This document shows, piece by piece, positions 26,413-36,931 of a stretch of DNA of 64,000 bases. This DNA is from Sulfitobacter noctilucae (GTDB taxonomy: Bacteria > Pseudomonadota > Alphaproteobacteria > Rhodobacterales > Rhodobacteraceae). The stretch is from assembly GCF_000622365.1 (NCBI RefSeq), contig NZ_JASC01000014.1, positions 1,788,501 to 1,852,500 of the forward strand, read 5' to 3'. The notes beneath the pieces were generated by a model, which saw only the letters and a list, made by a program, of their open reading frames with translations, made no database searches and had not been told where the DNA came from. How positions within the stretch are numbered: the stretch's first letter is position 1; each line of letters begins with the position of its first letter. The translations under genes and the position numbers were made by a program.

Positions 26413-27360
26413 TTATTCTGCGAACAGAACCTCAGCCGCGGCCAGACCATCAGTCATCATCTGCTGCGTGCCTTCGGGGCCCATGTTGATCGGCGCGCCC
26501 TGCACGGCGTTCTTCACAATTTCCGCAATCTCGTCAGATTTGACGGCTTCGGCCATTGCGGCGGAAATTGCTGCAACCGCAGCCGGATCAGTGCCGCCTG
26601 TCATCGCCAGAAAGAACACCGGGTCGACAAATGCATTCACGCCGCTTTCGACAAAGGTCTTCACCTCTGGCGCATAGCTGAGGCGCGACTGGTTTGCGGA
26701 AGCGATCACTTTCATGTCGCCGGATTCCAGATAGGGCACGTGCTCACCCGAGCCGAAGCCCGCCAACACCTGACCACCCAGGATCAGTTTCATCACTTCG
26801 GCCCCGCCATCTGCGGTGACAAGGTTGAACTCCGCGTCCTTGACCCGGCTGGTGGCTTTCATCATCAGCACCTGAGGAGGTGCCATCGTAGCCAACGGCA
26901 GGCCGCCTTGCTTTTTGGCGTAGGCAATCATGCCATCAAGGTCATCAAACGGTGCGTCTTTGCTGGCCACCAGCGCCAATTCCGCTTTGGCGATTGTACC
27001 AAGATAGTCAAAGCTGGTCGTGTCGAAGGGCAGCTGATCGCCGCGCTGGACCAATTGTACCAGGACCGGAATGCTCACCCCCATGCCGATGGTCTGACCG
27101 TTTGGCGGCATTTGCGACAGGCCGGTGAACATAGCGACACCGCCGCCACCGGGTTTGTTTTCCACGATAATGTTCCAGCCGGTATTGTCGGCCATCACCT
27201 TGCCCAGAATACGGCCCATCGTGTCCGTGGACCCGCCGGCCCCAAAACCGATCTGGATTGTCAGCGGCCCATCCGGTGCCCAGTCCTGCGCCATCGCAGG
27301 TCCGCTCAATGCCATCATGGCTCCCGCTGCAAAGGCGAGTAATTTTGTCTTCAGTTTCAT
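26413..27360 (-). CDS. tctC: Tripartite tricarboxylate transporter, binding protein TctC
   Basis: A 315-residue Bug/TctC-type periplasmic binding protein. It has a Sec signal peptide (KTKLLAFAAGAMMALSGPAMA, cleavage about residue 24) and the family core: IQIGFGAGGSTDTMGR near the N-terminus and VENKPGGGGVAMF. It binds the carboxylate for TctAB. A GGGAGGAACC ribosome site precedes the ATG. The gene follows the metallo-hydrolase by 33 bp. Confidence 0.93.
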   Translation of the reverse strand: MKLKTKLLAFAAGAMMALSGPAMAQDWAPDGPLTIQIGFGAGGSTDTMGRILGKVMADNTGWNIIVENKPGGGGVAMFTGLSQMPPNGQTIGMGVSIPVLVQLVQRGDQLPFDTTSFDYLGTIAKAELALVASKDAPFDDLDGMIAYAKKQGGLPLATMAPPQVLMMKATSRVKDAEFNLVTADGGAEVMKLILGGQVLAGFGSGEHVPYLESGDMKVIASANQSRLSYAPEVKTFVESGVNAFVDPVFFLAMTGGTDPAAVAAISAAMAEAVKSDEIAEIVKNAVQGAPINMGPEGTQQMMTDGLAAAEVLFAE

Positions 27361-27393
27361 GGTGGTTCCTCCCTTATTTTCAGTCTGTCGTGC

Positions 27394-28365
27394 CTATTTG
27401 GATTGTTCAACTTCGAGCCGTTTGACCGCCCGTTCGCGCAATCCCGCGACCTGATCCAGCAACCCTTGTGGGTCAACAAAGACATTCGGCTCGCCATCCT
27501 TGCGCATCTCGTGCTGTTTGCGATTCTCGTCCAGTCCAGCCGAAAAGCCATGCGTTGTCAGATGCACTTTGACGGGTTTATCCTCAGCCTCGACCAGCGC
27601 GCGCACGCGGTCAACACTTTCGATATAGGCCTCTACCTGTGACGGACCTTCGATAGCATTCAAGCCAAGCCCCCCGATGGTGATTGCGCGAAACGTATCA
27701 TCACCGTCCTGTACGTCATACAGATACGAGGCCGTCCCCCACGTATGACCCGGCGTCTCTACCACGGTAAAGGTATTACCGCCCAAAGTGATCTCGTCCC
27801 CGTCGGCGACCACGATTTCCGGTTCGATCATATTCCAAGCACGCGGGCCGCCCTGAGATTCCGCAGCGGATGCCAAGGCCTCATCCCAACCTGTCTGCGT
27901 CATCACAAATTGCGCATTGGGCAGCACCTCTTTCAGTGACGCCGCCCCGCCCACATGGTCAAAATGGCCATGTGTCATCAGAACATATTTGATATCCGCA
28001 AAGTCAGTGCCGGTTTTAGCGATATTATCGACAATCATCTTCTGAAAAGGCCCATAGGCGGTGTCGATCAAGACAGCGCCCTCTTCGGTGTGGATCAACC
28101 ATGCCGACACCCAGCAGATGCCGATGTAGTCCACGTTGTCAAAAGGTTGCCAAGGCGCGACCGCCTGATCGGCTGGCGTGTTCAGCCATTTGCCCAAATC
28201 CTGGGGCATCTTACCGCTTTGGCCAAACTTGATGAAGCTCTGCATGATCTGTCCGGAAGGACAGCCTTCAAACATCGATTCAGCCGAAGCAGAGCCAGCC
28301 GCGCCAAACGCCAAGAGAGCCGCCGCGCAGACACCATTTGTGAATTTCTGAGTAAACCTTGTCAT
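27394..28365 (-). CDS. Exported MBL-fold metallo-hydrolase
   Basis: A 323-residue metallo-beta-lactamase-fold enzyme with a Sec signal peptide (about 1-28, ending SASA-ES), so it acts in the periplasm. The metal motif is THGHFDHVGG (HxHxDH), with further ligands in TPGHTWGT and near the C-terminus THGFSAG. Length and motifs resemble subclass B3-like hydrolases, but the operon (FAD oxidase, tricarboxylate transporter, ThDP enzyme) suggests it hydrolyses an ester or lactone outside the inner membrane to release the transported acid. Its start overlaps the oxidase stop by 4 bp. Confidence 0.85.
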   Translation of the reverse strand: MTRFTQKFTNGVCAAALLAFGAAGSASAESMFEGCPSGQIMQSFIKFGQSGKMPQDLGKWLNTPADQAVAPWQPFDNVDYIGICWVSAWLIHTEEGAVLIDTAYGPFQKMIVDNIAKTGTDFADIKYVLMTHGHFDHVGGAASLKEVLPNAQFVMTQTGWDEALASAAESQGGPRAWNMIEPEIVVADGDEITLGGNTFTVVETPGHTWGTASYLYDVQDGDDTFRAITIGGLGLNAIEGPSQVEAYIESVDRVRALVEAEDKPVKVHLTTHGFSAGLDENRKQHEMRKDGEPNVFVDPQGLLDQVAGLRERAVKRLEVEQSK

Positions 28366-29846
28366 TCTATATCCTCCCTAAGATTTTTTTTCACATCCGG
28401 GATCAGTTTCCCCGGATTCATAATATCAAGCGGGTCCAATGCCGCTTTGATCCTGCGCATAATTGCCAGTTGCGCGGGCTCTTTGAGATCTCGCATGACC
28501 GGCAGTTTGCTTTGCCCGATGCCGTGCTCGGCACTGAAGGATCCGTTTAACTCGGTCAGCTTGGCAAAAACCTGGTCCTTGGCAGCCTCAAGCGGCAGAT
28601 CACCCCATGTTTCACCTGCGGCTGCAGAGAGCGCATAGTGCAAGTTGCCATCGCCCAGATGCCCTACGGTCAAAGGTTGAAACCCAAGTGCGGCCATCAC
28701 CGGATCCATTGCCTCGACAAAGGGGGCGATATGCGCGAGCGGCAGCGAGATATCCAAATGATAGGCCGGACCATTGTCGGTGATCGATTCCAGAATGCGC
28801 TCGCGCATTTGCCAAAGATTGCCGCGCTGCTGCTCGGATTGGGCTAACATGGCATCCAGCACCAGACCTTCTTCCATCAGCTCGCCTAAAAGTGCCATCA
28901 CCTCGCCTTCAAGCCGGATGCTGCCATCCTCCAAAGGCTCGCCGTCGCGGGGGCGGGACGAGGCAACCTCGACCAGGATACCTGTGGGCGCGTCCTCATC
29001 CAAAGGGCGGCGCGTTTCGGGAAAGACCTGACAAATCACATCGATCGCTGCCTTGGGCATATACTCGAACGCGACGACCGCACCGCCGGTGTGATCTTGC
29101 AACCGGTTCAACACTTGTATCGCCGTGTCGAGCGACGGCACCGATAGAAAGGCCGTGGACCGTGCCCGCGGCTCGGGAAACAGCTTGAACACGGCGGCGG
29201 TGATGATGCCCAGCGTGCCCTCCGCCCCGATCAGCAGGTCCTTTAGATCGTATCCCGTGTTGTCCTTGCGCAAACCCGTTAGCGCATTGATCACTGATCC
29301 ATCGGGCATGACCGCTTCGATCCCCACACACAATTCGCGCGTGGTCCCATAGCGCACTACGTTAGAGCCCCCCGCATTGGTCGAAAGGTTGCCCCCGATT
29401 GTGCAACTGCCCTTCGCGCCGAACATCAGCGGGAAGATCAATTGATGCTCCAATGCCGCCGCTTGCAGCTTTTCGAGCACCACGCCGGCTTCTGCGGTAA
29501 CTGTTCGGCCGGCCGGATCCAACGTCCGTACGGCATTCATACGGGTCAGGGACAGCACAATGGAAGATTGGCCAACAAGTGGAACGCCGCCGCCACACAA
29601 ACCGGTGCGTCCGCCCTGAGGCACAACCGCTATGCCCTCAGCCGCGCAAAGCTTGACCACTTCGGCAACCTGTGCAGTCGATCCGGGTCGCACCACGGCC
29701 AACGCGGGGGCGCTGTACTGCCCCGTCCAGTCCTCAAGATACCCGGCGACATCGCTCGCTTGGGTCAGTACATGTGCCGCCCCGACAATGCTGCAAAGCG
29801 TATCGGATAGCGACGCGAAATCTGCAGCGGCCTGCTGTAAGGTCAT
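28362..29846 (-). CDS. FAD-linked oxidase, GlcD/D-2-hydroxyacid dehydrogenase family
   Basis: A 494-residue flavoprotein of the vanillyl-alcohol-oxidase fold. The FAD-binding PCMH domain runs from about 35 to 215 (PQGGRTGLCGGGVP, then GNLSTNAGGSNVVRYG). The C-terminal FAD-oxidase domain carries GHLGDGNLHY and ends SAEHGIGQSKL. It should oxidise a 2-hydroxy acid to the 2-oxo acid. The ATG at 29846 follows GGGGAGGGGAAC; the longer frame is unlikely. It is the first gene of the operon, facing gntR across an inverted-repeat operator. Confidence 0.88.
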   Translation of the reverse strand: MTLQQAAADFASLSDTLCSIVGAAHVLTQASDVAGYLEDWTGQYSAPALAVVRPGSTAQVAEVVKLCAAEGIAVVPQGGRTGLCGGGVPLVGQSSIVLSLTRMNAVRTLDPAGRTVTAEAGVVLEKLQAAALEHQLIFPLMFGAKGSCTIGGNLSTNAGGSNVVRYGTTRELCVGIEAVMPDGSVINALTGLRKDNTGYDLKDLLIGAEGTLGIITAAVFKLFPEPRARSTAFLSVPSLDTAIQVLNRLQDHTGGAVVAFEYMPKAAIDVICQVFPETRRPLDEDAPTGILVEVASSRPRDGEPLEDGSIRLEGEVMALLGELMEEGLVLDAMLAQSEQQRGNLWQMRERILESITDNGPAYHLDISLPLAHIAPFVEAMDPVMAALGFQPLTVGHLGDGNLHYALSAAAGETWGDLPLEAAKDQVFAKLTELNGSFSAEHGIGQSKLPVMRDLKEPAQLAIMRRIKAALDPLDIMNPGKLIPDVKKNLREDIE

Positions 29847-29902
29847 GTTCCCCTCCCCCGGCGGCAACGCTGTCGACGCGCCGCATCGCGCCTGCGATGA
29901 AA

Positions 29903-29949
29903 CTACCATCCAACATGGTAGATATATCTGTCAAGCACCATCTACCATG
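29903..29949. promoter_or_regulatory. Inverted-repeat operator between the oxidase operon and gntR
   Basis: CTACCAT (29903-29909) and ATGGTAG (29915-29921) form one dyad. CATGGTAGA (29914-29922) pairs again with TCTACCATG (29941-29949). Three copies of one half-site in a divergent promoter region fit a GntR/FCD regulator operator; the bound protein is inferred from position. Confidence 0.6.
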
Positions 29950-30010
29950 TCAGATGTTCTTGCGATACGATCCCGAAAAACGCCCCGCCGAGCAGCAAGG
30001 ACCCGCATGA

Positions 30011-30706
30011 ATGCAACCCGTCGAGCATCCTAAATCGCTGAATGAAGTCACCGCCGATAAGATTCGGAACGCGATTGTCGAAGGTGAACTGGCCCTGGGG
30101 GCAAAGCTGTCAGAGCAGCGGCTGGCCGATCTGCTGGGGGTCAGTCGTTCGCCCGTGCGCGATGCGCTTGCCGCTTTGCAGGCAGAAGGTCTTGTGGTGA
30201 TCTCGCCCAAGCGCGGGTCGTTTGTTTTTACGCCCGATTCGCATGTGGTTGATGAGCTTTGCGAACATCGTGTGATCTTGGAAACCGCAGCCGTGCGCCT
30301 TGGCATCACACGCAACCCGTCAGAGCTGACCCGACAATTGGCAGCGTCTTGCGATGCCATGCAGTCGGCGTTGGACGCCGGTGATCCCCACGGGTACACG
30401 CGTGCCGATCACCAGTTTCACAACGCCATTATTGAATCAGCAGACAATCGAGCGCTGGCCAAATCATATGTCCTTATGATTTCCCCGCTTAAAGCGTTGC
30501 GCACACATCTGTTCACGATCATGACCGAAAACACCGACCGTTCGCTGAGTGAACACCACCTTGTGCTTAATGCCGTCAGGGACAAAGATCCCGACCGAGC
30601 TATCAGCCTACTATCCGCACATGTCGGACATCTGGCCGAAGCGTTCCGCGCTAATTTGTCGACTTCTCAAGACGGTAAAATCAGCCCAGCGACGTTAGAA
30701 GCATGA
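30011..30706 (+). CDS. GntR-family regulator, FadR/FCD subfamily
   Basis: A 231-residue repressor with an N-terminal winged helix (about 10-75; KLSEQRLADLLGVSRSPVRDAL is the recognition part) and a C-terminal all-helical FCD ligand domain. The FCD metal-ligand pattern is visible: Asp/His in DHQFHNAI and His in HHLVLNAV and HVGHLAEAF. It is divergent from the FAD oxidase operon and overlaps the EamA exporter by 4 bp, so it likely controls both. The inducer is probably the imported carboxylate. Confidence 0.88.
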   Translation: MQPVEHPKSLNEVTADKIRNAIVEGELALGAKLSEQRLADLLGVSRSPVRDALAALQAEGLVVISPKRGSFVFTPDSHVVDELCEHRVILETAAVRLGITRNPSELTRQLAASCDAMQSALDAGDPHGYTRADHQFHNAIIESADNRALAKSYVLMISPLKALRTHLFTIMTENTDRSLSEHHLVLNAVRDKDPDRAISLLSAHVGHLAEAFRANLSTSQDGKISPATLEA

Positions 30707-31647
30707 TGCGTGCACCGGCATTGAGACTTCAAGGGCTCACTGCGGCCTGGGGCAAGCAAACCCCTGCGTTGCACGGCATATTGCTGATGTGCCTCTCCAC
30801 CGTTGCTTTTTCGATCATGCACGGGTTGGTGCGCTATGTGTCGGAGGGACTACCGCCCTTCCAGATCGCATTCTTTCGCAACATCTTCGGGCTCGCCTTT
30901 CTGATGCCGCTGCTTATGCGGTCGCGCTTCACGGTCCTGCGCACCCGCCGGATCGGGCTTCATGCGCTGCGCGGCATCGTGAACATCGTGGCCATGCTGA
31001 TGTTCTTTACCGCCCTGTCTATGTCGCCCCTCGCCAAAGTCACAGCACTCAGCTTTACCGCGCCCATCTTCATGGCCGTGCTCGCCGTACTGGTACTGGG
31101 CGAACGCTTTCGCCTCTACCGCTGGATGGCCATTGCGCTGGGTTTCCTCGGCATGTTGATCATCCTGCGCCCGGGTCTTGTGGCGCTCGACACAGGTGCC
31201 CTGCTGGTTCTGGGGTCTGCTGCCCTGTGGGCCGTGGCCATGGTCATTATCAAAGTGCTGTCGCGCACAGAATCGAGCCTGACCATTGTGGCCTATATGG
31301 GCATCTTCCTTGGCGTGTTTTCTATCTTTCCGGCGCTTTGGGTTTGGGAGCCTTTCGGGCTGCAAACCCTCGGCTGGTTGGTCCTGATCGGCCTGTTCGG
31401 CACCATTGCGCAGATGGCGCTCAGCCAATCGCTGAAAGAGACGGACCCAACCGCCTTGATGCCCTTCGACTTTCTGAAACTCATCTGGACCGCGTTGATC
31501 GGCGCATGGTTCTTCGCCGAAATCCCCGACATCTATACCTGGGTCGGCGCGGCAGTGATTTTCTCTTCGGGATTGTTCATTGCTCTGCGCGAACGCCGCA
31601 GCGCACGGCGGGCCGTGATCGAACCGATTGTCCCTCCGCCCGGCTAG
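30703..31647 (+). CDS. DMT-superfamily transporter (EamA family)
   Basis: A 314-residue membrane protein with ten predicted helices in two EamA repeats (about 25-155 and 165-295). Such carriers export amino acids, purines or other small metabolites. Its ATG overlaps the gntR stop (ATGA), so the pair is co-transcribed. Its cargo might be an intermediate of the neighbouring carboxylate pathway; that is a guess from position. Confidence 0.85.
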   Translation: MMRAPALRLQGLTAAWGKQTPALHGILLMCLSTVAFSIMHGLVRYVSEGLPPFQIAFFRNIFGLAFLMPLLMRSRFTVLRTRRIGLHALRGIVNIVAMLMFFTALSMSPLAKVTALSFTAPIFMAVLAVLVLGERFRLYRWMAIALGFLGMLIILRPGLVALDTGALLVLGSAALWAVAMVIIKVLSRTESSLTIVAYMGIFLGVFSIFPALWVWEPFGLQTLGWLVLIGLFGTIAQMALSQSLKETDPTALMPFDFLKLIWTALIGAWFFAEIPDIYTWVGAAVIFSSGLFIALRERRSARRAVIEPIVPPPG

Positions 31648-31659
31648 ACACTGGCCATT

Positions 31660-31680
31660 GCTGCCTAATTATTAGGCAGC
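31660..31680. promoter_or_regulatory. 21-bp perfect palindrome upstream of ureD
   Basis: GCTGCCTAAT-T-ATTAGGCAGC has 10-bp arms around a single centre base, 13 bp after the EamA stop and 75 bp before the urease operon. No T-run follows, so an operator is as likely as a terminator. Confidence 0.55.
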
Positions 31681-31754
31681 GCGGCGCATTGGCAGGCAGT
31701 CCAGCACGTTTAAAGGCGGCCATGCTGGAAGTGCCAGAAACGCTCTGACAGACT

Positions 31755-32642
31755 TTGCGCAATCGCATCTGCCGATTTGCTGCAACTGAACTGGATTGTG
31801 CCATCAACGCGCCTCTGCCCCATCCGCTTTGTCCGCTGACGCCCGCGCCCCCGCGCGCGCGTGGGGAGGCTGTTGTATCTGCAAAGCAGCGCGGCGCAGG
31901 CTCGGTCATAGACGAATTGCGGCAGGCCGGATCGCTGAAACTGGTGTTTCCCCGCCCCGCTACTCATGCGCTCGACGCGGTGATCGTCAACACCGCAGGG
32001 GGCGTCACAGGCGGCGACCGCTTTAGCCTGACGGCGACAGCACAGGCTGGCACCGCGCTTCACCTGACGACACAAGCCGCCGAACGTGCCTACCGCGCGG
32101 AACCCGGCGAACCAGGCCGGATCACGACCAGACTAGCCGCCGAGGCAGGGGCATCAGTACACTGGTTGCCGCAGGAAACCATCCTGTTTCAGGGTGCAAA
32201 CCTTGAACGCCGCTTGTCTGTTGATCTGGCTGCCGACGCCCGCCTGCTCCTTTGTGAACCACTGGTTTTTGGGCGCAGGGCGATGGGGGAAACCCTTAAC
32301 ACTGCACGGTTCAATGACCGCATCGAAGTCCGGCGGAACGGTCAACTGCACGTCCTTGATGCGACCCGCATGAGCGGCGATATCGCCGCCCATCTGGCGC
32401 GCCGCGACATCGCAAATGGTGCGGCTGCCCTCGCCTTTGTTCTCTATATTGCGCCGGATGCCGAAGCGCATCTCGCCCCGGTCCGCGCCCTGCTTGGCCC
32501 TAACTCCGGCGCCAGCTTGCTGCATCCCGATACCCTCGTGATCCGCGCGTTGGCCGAAGACAGCTTTGTGCTGCGCCAATCCCTGATCCCCGTCCTGACG
32601 CAGCTGTCAGGCGGCCCCCTGCCCCGACCCTGGATGATCTGA
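31755..32642 (+). CDS. ureD: Urease accessory protein UreD
   Basis: A 295-residue (or shorter) UreD, the scaffold that binds apo-urease and recruits UreF and UreG for nickel insertion. Family landmarks are [31 protein letters not shown] and [13 protein letters not shown]. The start is uncertain: no ATG lies in frame upstream of the conserved region, and TTG at 31755 is the earliest. Homology really begins around residue 35. It is the first gene of the urease operon, and ureA follows within 2 bp. Confidence 0.9.
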   Translation: MRNRICRFAATELDCAINAPLPHPLCPLTPAPPRARGEAVVSAKQRGAGSVIDELRQAGSLKLVFPRPATHALDAVIVNTAGGVTGGDRFSLTATAQAGTALHLTTQAAERAYRAEPGEPGRITTRLAAEAGASVHWLPQETILFQGANLERRLSVDLAADARLLLCEPLVFGRRAMGETLNTARFNDRIEVRRNGQLHVLDATRMSGDIAAHLARRDIANGAAALAFVLYIAPDAEAHLAPVRALLGPNSGASLLHPDTLVIRALAEDSFVLRQSLIPVLTQLSGGPLPRPWMI

Positions 32643-32643
32643 C

Positions 32644-32946
32644 ATGAACCTGACCCCCCGTGAAAAAGACAAACTACTGGTGGCGCTGGCCGCCGAAGTG
32701 GCCCGGAAACGGCTGGCCCGCGGCGTGAAGCTGAACCACCCCGAGGCCATCGCCCTGATCACCGACGCGGTGGTCGAAGGCGCGCGCGATGGTCGGTCCG
32801 TGGCCGACATGATGGAGGCCGGCGCTCAAGTCATCACCCGCGATCAATGCATGGAGGGCATCCCCGAGATGATCCACGACGTGCAGGTCGAAGCGACCTT
32901 TCCCGATGGCACCAAGCTGGTGACCGTCCACAACCCCATCCGCTGA
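32644..32946 (+). CDS. ureA: Urease gamma subunit
   Basis: A 100-residue urease gamma subunit, the standard length. It begins [12 protein letters not shown] and contains the conserved [16 protein letters not shown] and [20 protein letters not shown]. Gamma, beta and alpha form the (abc)3 urease that hydrolyses urea to ammonia and carbamate in the cytoplasm. Confidence 0.97.
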   Translation: MNLTPREKDKLLVALAAEVARKRLARGVKLNHPEAIALITDAVVEGARDGRSVADMMEAGAQVITRDQCMEGIPEMIHDVQVEATFPDGTKLVTVHNPIR

Positions 32947-32964
32947 TACAACCAGGAGCCTCAG

Positions 32965-33135
32965 ATGAAACTTGCCCTCCCCATCCTTTTGCTCACCGCA
33001 ATGCCGGCACTCGCCCACCCCGGCATACACATCCACCCGCATGACGGGACGGACTGGACCATTCTTTACGGCGCGATGGCTCTTATCGCCGTGGTGGGCG
33101 GGGTCGCCGTTTCGCGTATGTGGTTTCGCAGATGA
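32965..33135 (+). CDS. Small His-rich membrane protein inside the urease operon
   Basis: A 56-residue gene between ureA and ureB. It has a signal-like N-terminus ([17 protein letters not shown]), a His-rich segment [11 protein letters not shown] (18-28, four His), one membrane helix (about 32-50) and a basic tail ending WFRR. AGGAGCC lies upstream of the ATG, and its TGA overlaps the ureB ATG (ATGA), so it is built into the operon. A periplasmic histidine cluster on a single helix next to a nickel enzyme suggests nickel handling, but no family function is known to me. Confidence 0.75.
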   Translation: MKLALPILLLTAMPALAHPGIHIHPHDGTDWTILYGAMALIAVVGGVAVSRMWFRR

Positions 33136-33436
33136 TCCCTGGAGAACTCTTTCCCGCGACTGGTGAGATACAGCTGAACCCTGAGCGCAGCGCGGTGACG
33201 ATGATGGTCGCCAATACTGGCGACAGACCCGTGCAGGTCGGCTCACATTACCATTTCGCCGAAGCCAATACCGCGCTGGATTTCGATCGCGCCGCCACCC
33301 GTGGCATGCGTTTGGATATCGCCGCAGGCACTGCCGTGCGGTTTGAACCCGGCCAGCGCCGTGAGGTCAGCCTCATTCCTTTCGCCGGAAGCCGTAAGGT
33401 CTTTGGCTTCAATGCAACTGTGATGGGAGACCTCTA

Positions 33437-33437
<1 letters not shown>
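33132..33437 (+). CDS. ureB: Urease beta subunit
   Basis: A 101-residue beta subunit beginning [16 protein letters not shown], with [21 protein letters not shown] and the C-terminal [10 protein letters not shown]. The ATG at 33132 is chosen because all UreB proteins start MIPGE; it overlaps the stop of the small membrane gene by 4 bases, and its own stop overlaps the ureC start by one base. Confidence 0.97.
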
Positions 33438-35197
<1,760 letters not shown>

Positions 35198-35206
35198 GGC
35201 TCCGAT

Positions 35207-35662
35207 ATGACCCAACCCATCACCCAGACCCCCATTTGCCAGACCATCGTCCACGACCATCATCCCGATGATACCGTGACCCTTACCTACGACGACCGTT
35301 TTCTGCGCCGCAAGGTGCTGACCTCGGACAGCGGTACGCAGTTCACCGTTGATCTGGAGCAGACCACATCGCTGAACAACGGCGATGCCTTCGTGCTGCC
35401 CGATGGCCGCAAGATCGGCGTGCGTCCGGCACCGGAAGCCCTGCTCGAGATCACCGGCCAAGACCTTGTGCGGCTGGCTTGGCACATCGGCAACCGCCAT
35501 ATGCCCTGTCAAGTCGAACCCACCCGCCTGCTGATCCAGCGCGATCATGTGATCCGCGACATGCTGGGCAAACTGGGGGCCACCCTGCGCGAGGTTGATG
35601 AACCTTTCACGCCCGAAGGCGGCGCATATGGCCACGGACGCACCCACAGCCATGCCCACTGA
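35207..35662 (+). CDS. ureE: Urease accessory protein UreE
   Basis: A 151-residue nickel chaperone with an N-terminal peptide-binding domain and a C-terminal metal domain. The conserved HIGNRHMPCQ and the His-containing tail ending GRTHSHAH are present; the tail is short compared with Klebsiella UreE. It delivers nickel to UreG. It overlaps ureF by 35 bp. Confidence 0.93.
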   Translation: MTQPITQTPICQTIVHDHHPDDTVTLTYDDRFLRRKVLTSDSGTQFTVDLEQTTSLNNGDAFVLPDGRKIGVRPAPEALLEITGQDLVRLAWHIGNRHMPCQVEPTRLLIQRDHVIRDMLGKLGATLREVDEPFTPEGGAYGHGRTHSHAH

Positions 35663-36299
35663 CGCCCATATCCTGACGCTGGCGCAATGGTTTTCGCCCG
35701 CCTATCCGGTGGGGGCATTCAGCTATTCACACGGGCTCGAAGCCGCAGCCGAGGCGGGCGATGTGACGGACGCGACCAGCCTCCACCGCTGGATCGCGGA
35801 TGTGCTGCGCTTTGGGACGGGGCACGCGGACGCATTGTTCATCGCCGCCGCCTATCACGCGCCGGACAACACGGCGCTTGACGAAATCAACGCCACCGCC
35901 CGCGCCTTTGCGCCCTCCGCCGAGCGGCTGCGCGAGACGGACCTGCAAGGGGCTGCGTTCTGCAAGATCACCGCCGAGGTTTGGGACACACAAACTACCG
36001 CAATGGCCTATCCTGTTGCCGTGGGCCATGCTGCCCGCGTGCACGGCATGCCGCTGGCGCTGACCACGTCGATCTACTTGCACGCCTTTGCCGCTAATCT
36101 CGTCGCCGCTGGTCAGCGGCTGGCCCCCGTGGGCCAATCGCAGGCACAAAAGATCACCCGCGCCCTCGCGCTGCTGTGCCTTGAGATCGCGCAGGACACA
36201 GGGGACGGCGATCTCGGCCGCCTCACCTCAACCGCATACCTGACCGACATTGCGTCGATGCATCACGAAACCAAATACGCAAGGATATTTCAAACATGA
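35628..36299 (+). CDS. ureF: Urease accessory protein UreF
   Basis: A 223-residue all-helical UreF, which bridges UreD and UreG. Landmarks are [21 protein letters not shown] and the conserved SSRLFQ-equivalent C-terminus [12 protein letters not shown]. The ATG at 35628 follows GAAGGCGG; an ATG at 35652 is also possible and would shorten it by 8 residues. The stop overlaps the ureG start by 4 bp. Confidence 0.93.
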   Translation: MATDAPTAMPTDAHILTLAQWFSPAYPVGAFSYSHGLEAAAEAGDVTDATSLHRWIADVLRFGTGHADALFIAAAYHAPDNTALDEINATARAFAPSAERLRETDLQGAAFCKITAEVWDTQTTAMAYPVAVGHAARVHGMPLALTTSIYLHAFAANLVAAGQRLAPVGQSQAQKITRALALLCLEIAQDTGDGDLGRLTSTAYLTDIASMHHETKYARIFQT

Positions 36300-36931
36300 C
36301 ACGCATGAACGGCCCTTTGCGCATCGGAATCGGTGGCCCTGTGGGCGCGGGCAAAACCACGCTGACCGCCGCCCTGTGCGAAGCTTTTCGTGACACCCAT
36401 TCGATGGGCGTCATTACCAATGACATTTACACCCAGGAAGACGCCGAAGCGCTGATGCGGATGCAGGTGTTGCCGCAGGACCGCGTGATCGGCGTGGAAA
36501 CCGGCGGTTGCCCGCATACGGCGATCCGCGAGGATGCTTCAATCAATCTGGCCGCTGTGGCGCAGATAGTAGAGCGGCACCCTGAGGTGGAAATCCTGCT
36601 AATCGAAAGCGGTGGCGACAACCTGTCGGCGACGTTTTCACCGGAGCTTGCGGACCTCACGATCTATGTCATCGACGTGGCGGCGGGCGAAGAGATTCCG
36701 CGCAAGGGTGGCCCGGCGATCACACGGTCCGACATTCTGGTGATCAACAAGACCGATCTGGCCCCCTACGTCGGTGCGGATCTGTCAGTGATGGAACGGG
36801 ACGCGAACAAGATGCGCGGCACGCGGCCTTTCATATTCACCAACCTGCGCGCGCGCGAGGGGGTTCAAGCGGTGCGCGACCTGATCTGCGAGATTGGGGC
36901 TGTGGGCGAAGGGATCAAGACGCCCGCTTAG
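36296..36931 (+). CDS. ureG: Urease accessory GTPase UreG
   Basis: A 211-residue GTPase that drives nickel insertion. P-loop [10 protein letters not shown] (13-22), metal motif near [11 protein letters not shown] (the CPH nickel site), switch region [17 protein letters not shown] and the NKTD base motif. It is the last gene of the operon and converges with the amidohydrolase gene, sharing four bases. Confidence 0.96.
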   Translation: MTRMNGPLRIGIGGPVGAGKTTLTAALCEAFRDTHSMGVITNDIYTQEDAEALMRMQVLPQDRVIGVETGGCPHTAIREDASINLAAVAQIVERHPEVEILLIESGGDNLSATFSPELADLTIYVIDVAAGEEIPRKGGPAITRSDILVINKTDLAPYVGADLSVMERDANKMRGTRPFIFTNLRAREGVQAVRDLICEIGAVGEGIKTPA

